A stretch of DNA of 64,000 nucleotides, taken from the NCBI GenBank assembly GCA_029204045.2, contig CM055073.1, positions 26,124,718 through 26,188,717 of the forward strand, written 5' to 3'. The position numbers and the translations under genes are program-made. Below, in pieces: positions 1-10,841 of this stretch. The notes beneath the pieces were generated by a model. It was not told the DNA's origin. It ran no database searches and saw only the letters and a list, made by a program, of their open reading frames with translations. Source of the stretch: Tillandsia leiboldiana. Lineage: Eukaryota > Streptophyta > Magnoliopsida > Poales > Bromeliaceae. Every line of letters starts with the position of its first letter. The first letter of the stretch is position 1.

Positions 1-1539
1 TTGCCGCCTTCCCGATTGCCGGCGGTAACCCTCACCGCCAGAATTGTCGTCTTCAGCCGACTGCGTGCGCCGCCGTGATCCGGCCGTCAAGCGCACGATC
101 AAGACCATTAGATCGGCTCCTCTGGACGACTGCAACTTCCCCACGAAGTTGGAGGGCGATCGGGCAAGGATCGGGACCGGACGGGACTGCCCTAGAATCC
201 GGGTTTCTTCAACCTCGGTCGATCTCGGCCGTCCGGCGCCGCCGCAGCCTCCCGACGCCGGCCATCACCACCAGAAGACTCCTGGCACCAACAGGGAGCT
301 TTTGGTCCAAGTTGCACCGGCCCGGAGTCCCTCGGCCGGAATCCGCCATTAACGGCATTGGGAACTCCTCCGAGCTCCTCCGGCGCTGCCTTGCCGGCGC
401 TCCTCAGTCGCCGGGAACCACCCAGGTGAGTTCCTGAGGGTTGCAGGAGTCCTCCCATTTACTTGCATGGGGATCTTGACGTTGCAACTTTGACCTCCAG
501 GATTACACCCGAGGCTGCACTCGAGCTCACCTCCGGCGATCCCCGCCGCTCCGGGACCCCGGCAAACCCCCAGGTATGGTACAAGCGACCCTTTTATGCT
601 CCCTATCAATTTATTTTAGGGTTAGAGCACCTCTGCAGCTTGGACTTAAAGGTTGCACCCGAGTTGCCTATTGTGGGTTGATCTCCGGCCGCCGCCGCCT
701 CCGGCCGCCGGGGCTCAACCCCACCTGGACCAAAACCTATTCTGGGACTCCAAGTAATCTGATGCTCCCCTCTGGTGCAGATCTGAACTCAAGCTGCTTC
801 AAGGGAACCCAACCCGAGCTCTTGCCGGATTTTGGTGTTGCTCCGGCCACTGCTCCGGCCGGCCTTCGGCGCGCCTCAGGTGAGCCCTCAGCTCTACTTA
901 GTCCCCTGAACATGATGCTCTATATAATTCTCAAAAAGATCATGTATAGCTTAAGTGGTTGCATAGTAGCAAATTGGACTCTTGATGTTTATGGACCAAC
1001 TTTGTAACCGGGCCCCGTGCCAGCCCAACCTTGTGAGCACGGGATCCGTCTCGACGTAACGGACGCGCTGAAATTTACAGATTAGCTTTTGGACCCCCGG
1101 ATTTCAAGAACGAGTCGAAACAGTCCGTTAACGTAGTGTTTTTATGCAATTTAAGAATTATTAGGGATCAAATTGTAATTTGGACTTGATGGCTGACCTT
1201 AAACAAGGTTTTCACACCTACTAGGCATCTTGTTGGGATTCCGAGGGTTCTCGTTGAGCGGGAATCGGATTTTGTTCGGTTAATCGGCGGTTTTGTCCCG
1301 TTTAAGCTTCCATTAGTGTTGTGTCGTCAGGGATGGGTTGTACGAGTCTATTACTGATCATGTTTACTTATTCAGGGCCCAGTTATTCAGCACCAGCCTC
1401 CCAGTAGCTGTGCGGGAGTTCGAGGATCTGCCTTCATCCAGGTGGGTTATCTTCGGTCCAGGCTTGATCTATTCGGCTCTCTGGTTGCTTTAGTCCAGTC
1501 GGACACCTGTTTTTGATTGCCCTGCTGATTATATATATG

Positions 1540-2010
1540 ACCTATCTTGACATATGCTGACCTCTTGACATATTATGATTCTCCTGTTTGACATTGACTC
1601 GATTAGACCTGTACTCGAGATTATCTGTTCACGATCAGCCGGATTACTATATACATGCTCCGTGATTAGTCCTGATAGATTTTGATCTACTTTAGACTCG
1701 TCATATATATACATGCTGATTTTATCTAGATTTAGTCCTGATGATTGCATGTTCATGATTAGTTCTGCTGATCTTACCAGTTCATGATTGGTCCTGACGA
1801 TTCTATCTACATGCCATATGATCTGTTCTGATGGACATTGACCTCCTTAGTCACACTATATACACCTGCTTGTCAGATTTTATATCCCAGTACATAGACC
1901 TTATGATCTGATTACACCTGTTGATTCTATCATGTCCTGCATTTATATCCTGAGATGCTTGCTTCGATATTCAGATATGCATGCTTGATTGATCCTGATG
2001 GATAGTTACA
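1540..2010. repeat. Degenerate short direct repeats inside the LTR
   Basis: Variants of the words GTCCTGATGATT, CATGATTAGT and ATCTACATGC recur every few tens of bases through this AT-rich part of the LTR. The units have decayed and no exact period can be fixed by eye. No coding potential is visible. Confidence 0.4.
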
Positions 2011-2177
2011 GACAGATGATTCCCTGTTGGGATCTCGGCATGTTGCCGACTACCCGGTCATTAGACCGTGAGATTGATCATTATGATTCGCCCGCACTGC
2101 TGTACTTCACGAACATCAGCGGAATCATGACCCGTGTAGATGTTCTTTACCGGTAAAGTGGTCTAGTGTACGACCCG

Positions 2178-2277
2178 TGACTCCCAGGTTAGTGCCCAAG
2201 GGTGCCGGAGTGTTGACTCCCAGGTTAGTGCCCGAGGGTGCCGGAGTATGTCAGCCAGGTTGGTGCCAGGTTTGGCG
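2178..2277. repeat. 36-bp tandem repeat in the element 1 LTR
   Basis: Two near-identical units beginning TGACTCCCAGGTTAGTGCCC start at 2178 and 2214. They are followed by a shorter diverged third unit from about 2248. Confidence 0.7.
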
Positions 2278-3038
2278 AGGTATCCCTGAGGTATTGTTGA
2301 CCAATATGGTAGCTTTTGATTGGATGTTTGGTAGTTTCCTTGTTGATGCATCATCTATCAGTATACGTTGATTTTTTAGCAGGCCCGTTATTTGATCACT
2401 CAGTTTTCTGCTCGATTTTATGCAGCGATATATTTCCAGCATTTATTATCGACAGTTTCCTTATGCTTGATTATCTGACTATTTCAGTTTATCTGTGGAT
2501 TCTGATTATTAGTAGACATTTATGCTTTTCAGCTTTTCCTATCGATCTTTACTATCCGCAGATTTTAGTACCCAGTAGGTACGATTAGCTACTTCTCGGC
2601 TCGTCGTGCCCACTGGGATACACTCCGGTGTGTCTCACACCCTCGGGTGACTGTTGCAGGTCTGTCGGGTGGTGAGATGTCGGGACGATCCAGTGAGCCT
2701 GTCGCGATAGAGCTGTCCCCCTGATGACATAGATCGATGATTGAGATCCCCGATTATCTGTAGTTGACTTTCATTTATGTTATTTCAGTTTGATGATAGT
2801 ATGATGTTTGGATTATCCCTGATGATTAGTATTGTAGCAGTTGAGATATTTATTGCTCTCTGGTTGATGATTGGATTAGCCTATCCGTGCATGTATAGGA
2901 GGGACCCTATCCTTTCGGATAGGGGATTTCCTATATGTGTGGCGGTCTGTTACGCCCGTTTTGCAAACTCTGATTTATAAAAAAAAAAAAAAAAAAAATT
3001 CAGACCTAATTTTTATACTCGGGGCGTGACAGATTAGA

Positions 3039-3050
3039 TGGTATCAGAGC
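3039..3050 (+). other. Primer binding site, initiator tRNA-Met type (element 1)
   Basis: TGGTATCAGAGC lies 7 bases after the LTR end. It is the usual plant LTR-retrotransposon site pairing with the 3' end of initiator tRNA-Met for minus-strand priming. Confidence 0.9.
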
Positions 3051-3209
3051 AATAGGTACACGGTACCTAGGGAAAGATTGATTAGGAACTGGTTAGGATG
3101 AACCCTAGGATGACTTGACACGTGAGCGCGTTGGGTATGTCGAGTATAAAGGTTAGAAGCTCAAGGTATATTGTCAGAGTCTGTTTCTGACCGGTTCTGT
3201 ATTGCAGTT

Positions 3210-4628
3210 ATGGCTCGTCCTCCAGGTCGTGGACGTGGACGGGGCACGGGCCGTGGAGTCGGCCGACCACCTAGCACACCGAGCGAGCCCGCTGATCAGG
3301 GCCGTATGGACCGGCTTGAGGCTCAGATGGCGACTCTAGCCGGGATGTTCCAGTGTTTTATGCAGCAGCAGGCTGCTGGCCCCTCTACTCCTGCCCCGCC
3401 TACTTCTCCACCTGCCGTACCTGAGGTGGCACCACCGGTTGCACCCCCTGCTGCACCGGTCGTCGCTGAGCCAAAGGGCTTGGCTGAGCCAGAGATAGAC
3501 CCCGTACCACCACCGGCGGGGCCCATTTCAGCTCCAGTCCCTGCCGCAGCCTCCAGAGCGGTACCGGGGGTTGCTGCAGCCCTAGATGCCTCTGCTTCCA
3601 CCACGTTTGCTTCCTCTCGCTCTGTCGCTCCCGCTGTTGGTCCTGCGGTCGATACTGAGGCCGATCGGGCAGAGAAGGCCCGAGCAAAGGCGGCTTTGCT
3701 AGAGTTTAAGAAATTCAAGCTGCAAACCTTCGACGGCAAAGACGAGGACCATTGGGCGGTCGAGGAATGGATCGACCATATGGAGAAACTTTTTCAAGAC
3801 GCGTACACTGAGGACAGAGACAAGGTCCACATCGCCGTCCACTGCTTGGAGGGCCGGGCATCCAAGTGGTGGAGGCGACACCGAGAGCGCTACTTCCCGA
3901 GCCCAGCTGACCCTACCTGGGAAGATTTTAAAACCGCCATGTACCAGCACCACCTCAAGGAGACCACTAAGGAGGGTCTCGAGCGCGAATTGGAGACGAT
4001 CAAACAGGGCGACAAGAGCGTCCGAGAGTACGAGCAGGAGTTCCTGTGCATTGCCGACTTGGTGCCCCAGGCGGTGCGCGAGGAACACCGAAAGGTACGC
4101 TTGTTTTCGCAGGGCTTAACGCCTGAAATCCGCCGACAGCTCGCGTCCCACCTCTCCACCGACTTCGACAATTGCGTGGAGCGGTGTCTGGCTATCGAGG
4201 CGGAGATTCATGTGTCCCGCGCTGAGCGGAACGCGACGGACAAGGATAAGGGCAAGAAAAGGGCGCATCCTGGAAACGGCGGTGGGCATTCAAACCAGAA
4301 CAAGAAGGCGAAGCCACCCCTACCGTGCGTCTTTTGCGGGGGTACTCACCGAGCGCACGTCTGCGACCAACGTCATGGCCGATGCTACTACTGCGGCCAG
4401 CCTGGACATATTTCAGCCAACTGCCCTCAGAAATCTGCACCGACCCAACCGGCGTTATCTGTACCGCCAATTGCTGCTAGGCCGTCAAATTCTATGCAAA
4501 GGATGGCAGCATCTAGTCGTCCTCCACCTCCGCGACAAACTGAAAGGTCGCGCCAAGTCTCGGGAGGACGGGTCTTTGCCTTAACCCAACAGGAAGATCT
4601 GTTGGAAGGAGGCCCGTCGAAGGCTTAG
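3210..4628 (+). CDS. gag: Retrotransposon Gag, gag-only gypsy element
   Basis: This is a nucleocapsid/capsid-type Gag that would form the particle packaging element RNA. I chose the ATG at 3210 (M-A-R-P-P); the frame is open back to 3171 but without an upstream ATG. Counted from 3171, residues 15-170 are a low-complexity Pro/Ala/Gly arm, about 180-345 match the plant Retrotrans_gag core (F-D-G-K near 187, a W-W pair near 233), and two zinc knuckles follow: CX2CX3HX4C at 386-398 and CX2CX4HX4C at 405-418. The frame has no internal stop. It ends soon after the second knuckle without running into a protease, unlike element B where gag and pol form one frame. PPT-like sequence follows within about 140 bases, so the element is probably non-autonomous and would need pol proteins in trans. 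Confidence 0.85.
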   Translation: MARPPGRGRGRGTGRGVGRPPSTPSEPADQGRMDRLEAQMATLAGMFQCFMQQQAAGPSTPAPPTSPPAVPEVAPPVAPPAAPVVAEPKGLAEPEIDPVPPPAGPISAPVPAAASRAVPGVAAALDASASTTFASSRSVAPAVGPAVDTEADRAEKARAKAALLEFKKFKLQTFDGKDEDHWAVEEWIDHMEKLFQDAYTEDRDKVHIAVHCLEGRASKWWRRHRERYFPSPADPTWEDFKTAMYQHHLKETTKEGLERELETIKQGDKSVREYEQEFLCIADLVPQAVREEHRKVRLFSQGLTPEIRRQLASHLSTDFDNCVERCLAIEAEIHVSRAERNATDKDKGKKRAHPGNGGGHSNQNKKAKPPLPCVFCGGTHRAHVCDQRHGRCYYCGQPGHISANCPQKSAPTQPALSVPPIAARPSNSMQRMAASSRPPPPRQTERSRQVSGGRVFALTQQEDLLEGGPSKA

Positions 4629-4777
4629 GTTACTGCTGAGGACTGTAATAACCAGTGTCTTTGGAGGATTTGAAGAACTAAAGAAATATTTTATTAAGTT
4701 GTAACGTCAGGAATAAAGTCTTTTTTTTTAGTTAGTTATAAGTTTCAGGGACGAAACTTCTTTTTAGGTGGTAGAGA
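4629..4777 (+). other. Short spacer with polypurine tract after gag
   Basis: There are about 140 noncoding bases after the gag stop. They contain GGGACGAAACTT, a motif that precedes the PPT in the other gypsy elements here (for example near 30653), and then the purine run AGGTGGTAGAGA at 4766-4777 directly before an LTR-like TGTAAGAAC. No protease, reverse transcriptase, RNase H or integrase coding is present between gag and this PPT. Confidence 0.7.
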
Positions 4778-5640
4778 TGTAAGAACTTGAATTTTTGTAA
4801 TTTAATAAAAAGGAAAATAATAAAAGCAAAGTTGAATTTTGGATCATAAAAGCACAAGTAGCCAAAACGCCCCTTTTCTGCAGTGTAAATTGCACAGTTA
4901 ATGGGCCAGAAATATCACTTTTCAATCCGAGCCTGATCTCGAAAATCTGAGATCACTAGCACGACCGTCTCGTCGAATCGAGTGAAAACCATATTAAGCA
5001 TGTTCAGATCCGACGGTCGGATCTTCCAGAAATCGACGAAGAAGCGGGCGGGACCCGCGACTTAAGTGCACAGTGCTTGGGACTGTTGATGAACAGTAAA
5101 CCCTAAATTCAAATACCCCTAAGTGCGAACGCTTGCCCAATCGCTGTCTGGAAACCGATCCTAGCACTTCAGGTAGTCGTTTCGAACGGTTTCGTCGTTC
5201 CGAACGCAATGGCGCTGACGGAATTTTTGTTTGACGACCCTGGAGTCTCGAAAAGCGCGAAAACTGTATTCCGGAACTATATTTTATGGACCGCGATTTT
5301 ATCCGGGCAGTTTTTCGAAAATCAGAAATCGCTACCTGATAGGTCTCGTCGAGCCGGACGTCATGGCGCAGTCCATTTTTCGTTTCGACGACGGATCGCC
5401 TCGAAAAGCGTGAAACAAGGCGAAAATGGTGATAATTGCACATAAGACCCTAGTGAATCTGCCTCGAAATGCGTGCCACTGCTGGGGAGGGGACCTAAAT
5501 GTAAGAATGAGCTGCTGTTAAGGGCCCAACTCTAAATGTCTTAAGGAGAGGGACTAAAAGGCAAATATGCCATATACACTATAAGTATATAGCTCGGGTT
5601 AGGGTTCCTTAAACCCTAACCCTGCAGCACGAGCCCCCAA
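4778..5640 (+). mobile_element. Truncated 3' LTR (U3) of element 1
   Basis: The segment starts TGTAAGAACTTG right after the PPT and is noncoding. It contains a promoter-like end: TATAAGTATATA at 5580-5591, followed about 15 bases later by GGGTTAGGG and CCCTAACCC leader-like sequence. It stops without the expected GGGGCGTGACA terminus and passes abruptly into reverse-transcriptase coding sequence near 5640-5646. I read it as the U3 end of the element 1 3' LTR, truncated at a recombination or deletion junction. The same reading frames that appear in the 5209-5445 part are not recognisable proteins. Confidence 0.6.
5580..5591 (+). promoter_or_regulatory. Probable LTR TATA box (element 1)
   Basis: TATAAGTATATA lies upstream of a CCCTAACCC-containing leader, the usual arrangement of a plant LTR promoter. 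It is the only good TATA in this U3. Confidence 0.5.
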
Positions 5641-5645
5641 CCTTT

Positions 5646-7631
5646 GCAGAACTGAAGGAACTTAAGGCGCAGCTCGAAGATCTTCTGGATAAAGGATTCA
5701 TCAGACCGAGTGTGTCGCCTTGGGGCGCACCGGTACTTTTCGTGCGAAAAAAGGACGGAACCTTGCGGCTGTGCATCGACTACAGGGAAATAAACAAAGT
5801 CACAGTGAAGAACAAGTACCCCTTGCCCATGATCGTTGACCTTTTTGATCAGCTACGGGGAGCAACGGTCTTCTCAAAGATTGATTTGCAGTCAGGCTAC
5901 CATCAGCTCAGAGTGCAGGATGAGAACATCCCGAAGACGGCTTTCCGGACCCGGTACGGCCACTACGAGTTTACTGTAATGCCGTTCGGGTTTACCAACG
6001 CCACAGCGGTATTTATGGATATGATGAACCGAGTCTTCTGGCCATTCTTGGATCAGTTCGTAGTGGTCTTTATCGACGACATCCTGATCTACTCGCCCAC
6101 CGATGAGGAACACGAGGAGCACTTACGGATTGTTCTGCAGACTCTCAGGGATCAGAGGTTGTTTGCCAAACTTAAGAAGTGCGAGTTTTGGCTTCGCGAG
6201 GTGGGGTTTCTGGGGCACATAATTTCAGCAGCGGGAATTGCAGTGGATCCCAAGAAGGTGGAGTCAGTGACCGACTGGCCCCAACCGACTACGGTAACGG
6301 AAGTCCGCAGCTTCCTGGGCCTAGCAGGATATTATAGACGTTTTGTTGAGGGCTTCTCAAAGATTGCGCCCCCCCTAAACCGCCTGACCCGGAAAGGAGA
6401 AAAATTCATCTGGACGGCCCAATGCCAAGAAAGTTTTGAAGAACTCAAGAAGAGGCTAACAAGAGCACCTGTGCTTGCACTACCGACGCCTGGAGAGGAT
6501 TTCGAGGTTTACTATGACGCATCACGGATCGGATTGGGGGGTGTACTGATGCAACAGGGAAAAGTTATAGCCTATGCCTCAAGACAGCTCAAGGAATATG
6601 AACGGAACTACCCGACACACGACCTGGAGCTTGCCGCAGTCATTTTCGTTCTTAAGCTTTGGAGGCATTATCTCTTTGGTGTCCACTGTAATGTGTTTTC
6701 TGACCACCAAAGCCTTAAGTACCTTTTTACCCAGAAGGAGCTGAACCTGCGACAGAGACGATGGTTGGAGTTGCTGAAGGACTACGACCTAACTATTCAA
6801 TACCACCCAGGAAAAGCAAATGTGGTAGCAGATGTTTTAAGCAGAAAGGGACAGACAGGGGGGACATCAGGAGGCACGATTACTCAGCAGGATGACTTGA
6901 TCGCGGAGTTCTCGCGATTGAGATTGGAAGTGGTACCGGCAGGGACGGTCGAGCGACTAATGTCTTTAATAGTCGTGCCTACCTTGTTCGAGAGGATCCG
7001 AGAAGGCCAAGGTACCGACCCACAGTTACAGCTTGTGCGGGATAGGATTTCCTCGGGGCAGGAGGGGGATTTTACAGTGGGGACAGATGATACACTCCGG
7101 TTTCTAGGGCGGATTTGCGTGCCCGATTCGCCAGACCTGAAGAGGGAAATCTTGACTGAAGCGCACTGCGCTCCCTATGCGGCGCACCCTGGGGGCACCA
7201 AGATGTACAGGGATCTCAAACAGACCTTCTGGTGGCCGAAACTGAAGCGGGACGTGACACGGTTCGTAGCGCACTGTCCGATCTGCCAACAGGTAAAAGC
7301 CGAACACCAGCGGCCGGCAGGGAAACTGCAACCACTACCAGTGCCAGAATTCAAATAGGAGCGAATCACCATGGATTTTGTCACCGGGCTCCCTCGTTCG
7401 CAACAAGGACACGACACCATCTGGGTCATTGTGGACCGGCTAACGAAGTCAGCTCACTTCCTACCCATCCACACGACCTGGACGCGCGATCGGCTGGCTT
7501 AGGTCTACATCAGCGAGATTGTGAGGTTACACGGGGTACCGCCATCAATCACCTCAGACAGGGACACACGGTTTGTCTCAAACTTTTGGCAGAGTCTACA
7601 ACGAGCCTTGGGGACCAAGCTGCACTTTAGC
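5646..7631 (+). pseudogene. Gypsy pol, first part (RT, RNase H, start of integrase), element A
   Basis: Chromovirus-type Pol that begins in the middle of the reverse transcriptase; gag, protease and the start of RT are missing on the left. The frame is open from 5646. The RT active-site motif F-I-D-D-I-L-I-Y-S is at about 6069-6095. RNase H follows, with Y-D-A-S and H-D-L-E-L motifs, then the integrase HHCC zinc finger near 7165-7300 and the first catalytic Asp in T-M-D-F-V-T-G. In-frame stops lie at 7356-7358 (TAG, just after the HHCC finger) and 7500-7502 (TAG), so no functional Pol is made. The coding is cut after H-F-S at 7631 by element B and resumes in the same frame at 29856. Confidence 0.9.
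7627..7631. repeat. Left target site duplication TTAGC of element B
   Basis: TTAGC directly precedes TGTCACGCCCC at 7632. The same five bases follow the last LTR end (CTACA) at 29851-29855, the 5-bp duplication expected of gypsy integration. Confidence 0.95.
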
Positions 7632-9812
7632 TGTCACGCCCCGGGGCGATACTGCGCCCCGGCTCGCCAACAGATCCGCCGCCCATACGGGAAGCCCCAT
7701 ATAGGCGTAGCGACTAACCTGCAAGGAAACATCTACACTAGCAGATATCAGAGCTGAAAGAGAAAAGCTGGAAAGAAATACATAAAATAAAACTACAACT
7801 CTTAAATATACAGACCATCCTCACCAGAATACAGGAGTCTCTCATAAAAGCAGGAAAGGAAGGTACAATTCAAAACCTCACTACAAAAGTCACTCGACAT
7901 AACACACACCAAAATGGAACTGGGGTACATCTACTCACACACAGAAGACGACAGGAGGGGATCTATCTCGCGACGCCCTTACCTCGGTCAGAAGGAGCTG
8001 GATCAGCAACAGGAGCTGCAGGAACCGGAGCAGAAGTCCCTGGGGAGAAAACACCACGACGGGTGTGAGAACTACATCCCACAGTAGTTCTCAGTGGGTG
8101 CCGCCAACAAGCCCGACGGTCTGCCCACTAAGTCTACCAGAGGCAAAGGTAACATATGCAGTGCTATAAGGAAAGCTGGGAAAGGTAACTCTACAGCTAC
8201 TATGCCTCTATCTAGATGCTCAACAGTGGAACAGAAAGAACATAATGCCACAACTAACTCTCCTCCCTGATCACCCAATCAAAACTGACTGCCACATCGG
8301 GTCCAGTCAAACCTGCGCCAACCTACTGCCGTTACGTCCCGGAGGAGCGGACTTACGTAGGGCGTCCGTGGCTGCCAACAAAAGCACAGCCAGAGGGACC
8401 ACTGCAACAACAAGTCGCTAAAGAACATCTCAAACTCACACCGGTACACAACCCGGTCTCGCCTACTCCGGAGTGGCCCTCGAGGGGAGCGACCCGCTCG
8501 AGTCAAAGTAACCCATAAGTATCACTGTATAGTATCACTGTAAAGCTCAAATGTGGCTCATGCAGGCTATGATCCAATCCTCGATCAATAAGATCGACTA
8601 CCAAACAAATCACTGACTCACACACTAGCTGGAATCTACGCAGCTGAAACCCACTGTCTCTCTGACAGTTTCCAAGAACCCAGATCTACCATCACTATCA
8701 CTCTCCCAAAGAAATCAAATCTATAGACTGCTATCAACTCCACTCGGTCCCCAGACACGAGTGCAAATGCATCCCACAACCAACCGACCTCTCGGCCCAC
8801 AACTCGGGCGAGGAAAAGCTAAGTCCATAGTGAAATGAAGTATCGTGATGTGGAATGTCTAGAGCAATAAAAACCTAGCCCAAGTTGGAGTTTTTCTACA
8901 GACTGGCTGAACATGATACATATGACAGGGGTGCTAGGTCAAATTCCAAGATTTCATTACTTAACATAGTGCAGGAATCAAAAGATTCAACAACTGATAT
9001 ACAAGATACAACATACAGTTTTACACATGCTAATACTCCAATTTCTAACATGCATGATCCTACACACATAGAATTAGTACACAGTCCAGAGTTCTTGGAA
9101 GCAAGGTCACCCACCTGAAAGTGCTAACTGTCCAAAATCGCACAGCTGAGAAAGCCCACAACTGTCAAATCACAAATCCCACCAAGCCAACAACACGGTA
9201 GAAGTGCTCACAAACTCCTGGGTACAAACATACACCAAAATTACACTTTAATTCACACAAATTCCACATTCCCAAAATCTGTGGTGAACAGTCCCATTAA
9301 CACGAAATTTTCACCTGAAAAACTTTCTCCAAAAATTCTAATAAAAATATGACGGCGATCCTCGCGAAGAGTAGATGTCGATAGAGTCCTGAAACGTCGA
9401 ATTCCGATGTCCGGATGAGGAGATAAAAATCCGACAAGTAGGTGCTGTCCAAATCAACCAACAGTCGCAAAGGGGGTTAAAAATGTACCCAGAACCCCAA
9501 GAAAAGCTCGGATCCAGAAAAAGTGTCCAACACGAAAAATGTAGATTTACCTCTTACGAAACCGTCACCGCAGAAATCGTCCAAAAATAATGTCGGGGTA
9601 GCCCGGTAGACCTCCCGGACTAAACTGCGACGGAAATGGGCCTCCAACAGTAGATCGTCGCTCCGCACCCCGATGTAGAAGTCGCCGTCGTCGCGGCCTC
9701 CAAAAATTCTGAACCTTTGCCAAAAGATGCACAAGAGGGAGAGGAAGAGAATTGGTGAAGGGCTCCAAGTGAAAAGCTTTCGGGAAAAGCTTCAAAACGA
9801 GGCCCCTTGAGG

Positions 9813-9824
9813 CCTTTTTATAGG
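9813..9824 (-). promoter_or_regulatory. TATA box of the element B LTR promoter
   Basis: On the minus strand this reads CCTATAAAAAGG. It lies about 960 bp from the U3 start and 80 bp downstream of the GGCCCA palindrome, as expected for an LTR core promoter. The same box is present in LTR2, LTR3 and LTR4. Confidence 0.75.
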
Positions 9825-9904
9825 CCTCACCCGAAACAGCCCGGAAAAACAAGTCAATGGGCTTTGGGCCCAAAATTTCGGGCGCCCGGAACATTCGGGC
9901 GGCT

Positions 9905-9930
9905 ACAGTGTTGGGCCGGCCCAACACTGT
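9905..9930. promoter_or_regulatory. 26-bp perfect palindrome centred on GGCCGGCC
   Basis: ACAGTGTTGGGCC is followed immediately by its exact reverse complement. TGGGCC/GGCCCA are known plant site-II-type (TCP-binding) motifs. The palindrome is kept in all four element B LTRs and, with one extra central base, in the solo LTR D (46434-46460). Confidence 0.7.
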
Positions 9931-9956
9931 TCACGCCCGAATCCACCAGGAGCCGC

Positions 9957-10452
9957 CACGTGGCCCGCCGAACAGCAAACAGCTGTTCGGCCCACCCACT
10001 GGCTGCCACGTGGCCCGCCCCCGCACAGTGAGGCGGTTGGCGCCCGCCAATCAGCGGGCGACACGTGTCCTCCCCGGTTGACCCGCTGACCGGTCGGCGG
10101 CCGCGCCGGGCGCGCGGCATGGCCCCGACGTGGGCACGCGCCCTGAGGCACCGACCCCGACTCCGTGCGCCGCGCACGGTGCGCCCGCGAACCAGAGGGC
10201 GACACGTGTCCCCTACACCCGGTCCACGCATTCAACTGGAATTCTGTGGACCGCGCCGCATGCACCGACCAAACCGGAGGCTGCCACGTGGCCCCGCATT
10301 GGTCCATGCACCGCCGCGCTCACCCGGTAGACCGCGCGCCTTGCGCCCGCCAATCAGGCGGTGCCACGTGTCCATGCGCCGGGTCTGTGCACCCCGCCGC
10401 GCAGCTCTGTGGACCGCGCATCCTGAACCGGCCAATGACAGGCCGCCACGTG
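9957..10452. promoter_or_regulatory. Array of CACGTG G-boxes in LTR U3
   Basis: CACGTG occurs at 9957, 10007, 10062, 10203, 10285, 10365 and 10447, with a related GACGTGGG at 10127, all within about 500 bases. Several copies sit next to CCAAT-containing GC-rich repeats (CCCGCCAATCAG). CACGTG is the core bound by plant bZIP and bHLH factors, including ABA-response and light-response regulators. The array lies between the U3 start and the TATA box, where an enhancer would act. The regulatory function is inferred; the motifs are seen directly. Confidence 0.6.
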
Positions 10453-10781
10453 GCATCCCGGCGGTCTACGGCCCCTCCCATGCACCATTTTCCACTGAAA
10501 ACTTCCGGGAGTCCGTTTTTGGGCATCCGGACTCAGAAATAAACAAGCAAATAGCCGTTTTCAAGCGTTTTTTCCGTGCTGAATCCATTTCCGACCTCTG
10601 TTGGGCCTAATTCTTTTCCGAAATTTCGGCAAACTCAGCCGAAGGCCTACACAGCTAATAATAACACACAGGGTCCATCTGTGGCATCCCATTGACGCAC
10701 CATGGGTCAGATACACCAACGCTAGGTGCTCTAACAGTGGATTCATCGGAAGAACGCTGCATGGGAATTTGGGCCACTACA

Positions 10782-10793
10782 TCCTCCCCCACT
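10782..10793 (-). other. Polypurine tract, element B internal copy 1
   Basis: On the minus strand AGTGGGGGAGGA directly precedes the LTR start TGTAGTGG. It is the plus-strand primer for reverse transcription and is preceded by the family motif GAGGACGAAACTT. Confidence 0.85.
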
Positions 10794-10841
10794 AAAAGGA
10801 AGTTTCGTCCTCGAAACGAAGTAAGGTAGAACAGGCGTACC

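Larger units (their letters stand above)
1..3031 (+). mobile_element. 5' LTR (3' portion) of gag-only gypsy element 1
   Basis: The segment ends in GGGGCGTGACA at 3031, the same terminus seen on every gypsy LTR here, and a tRNA-iMet primer site follows directly. It is therefore the inner part of a 5' LTR whose start lies left of the window. The first 900 bases are GC-rich (CCGCC-type leader sequence) and the rest is AT-rich, spacer-like DNA. The short reading frames in it are not conserved and are not genes. The matching 3' LTR start at 4778 ends in a TATA box and a CCCTAAC leader, which suggests that position 1 lies shortly after the transcription start, so this is mostly R/U5. That placement is inference, because the two LTR pieces do not overlap. 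Confidence 0.75.
7632..10781 (-). mobile_element. LTR1 of element B (3' LTR, left)
   Basis: A 3150-bp LTR. On the minus strand it starts TGTAGTGGCCC at 10781 and ends GGGGCGTGACA at 7632. U3 contains the CACGTG array, the 26-bp palindrome and a TATA box; the remaining roughly 2.1 kb up to 7632 is R/U5. The many short reading frames within it recur in every LTR copy and do not encode recognisable proteins. The stretch 7632-9800 holds nothing else that I can support. Confidence 0.95.

Noticed and set aside
3323..4470. Minus-strand frames within gag (up to 138 codons)
   Set aside because: Shadows of the plus-strand gag frame; no independent motif.
9807..10610. Overlapping frames of 60-217 codons in the GC-rich U3 of each LTR
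   Set aside because: Present on both strands wherever the LTR occurs, with no recognisable domain; caused by high GC and the CACGTG repeats.
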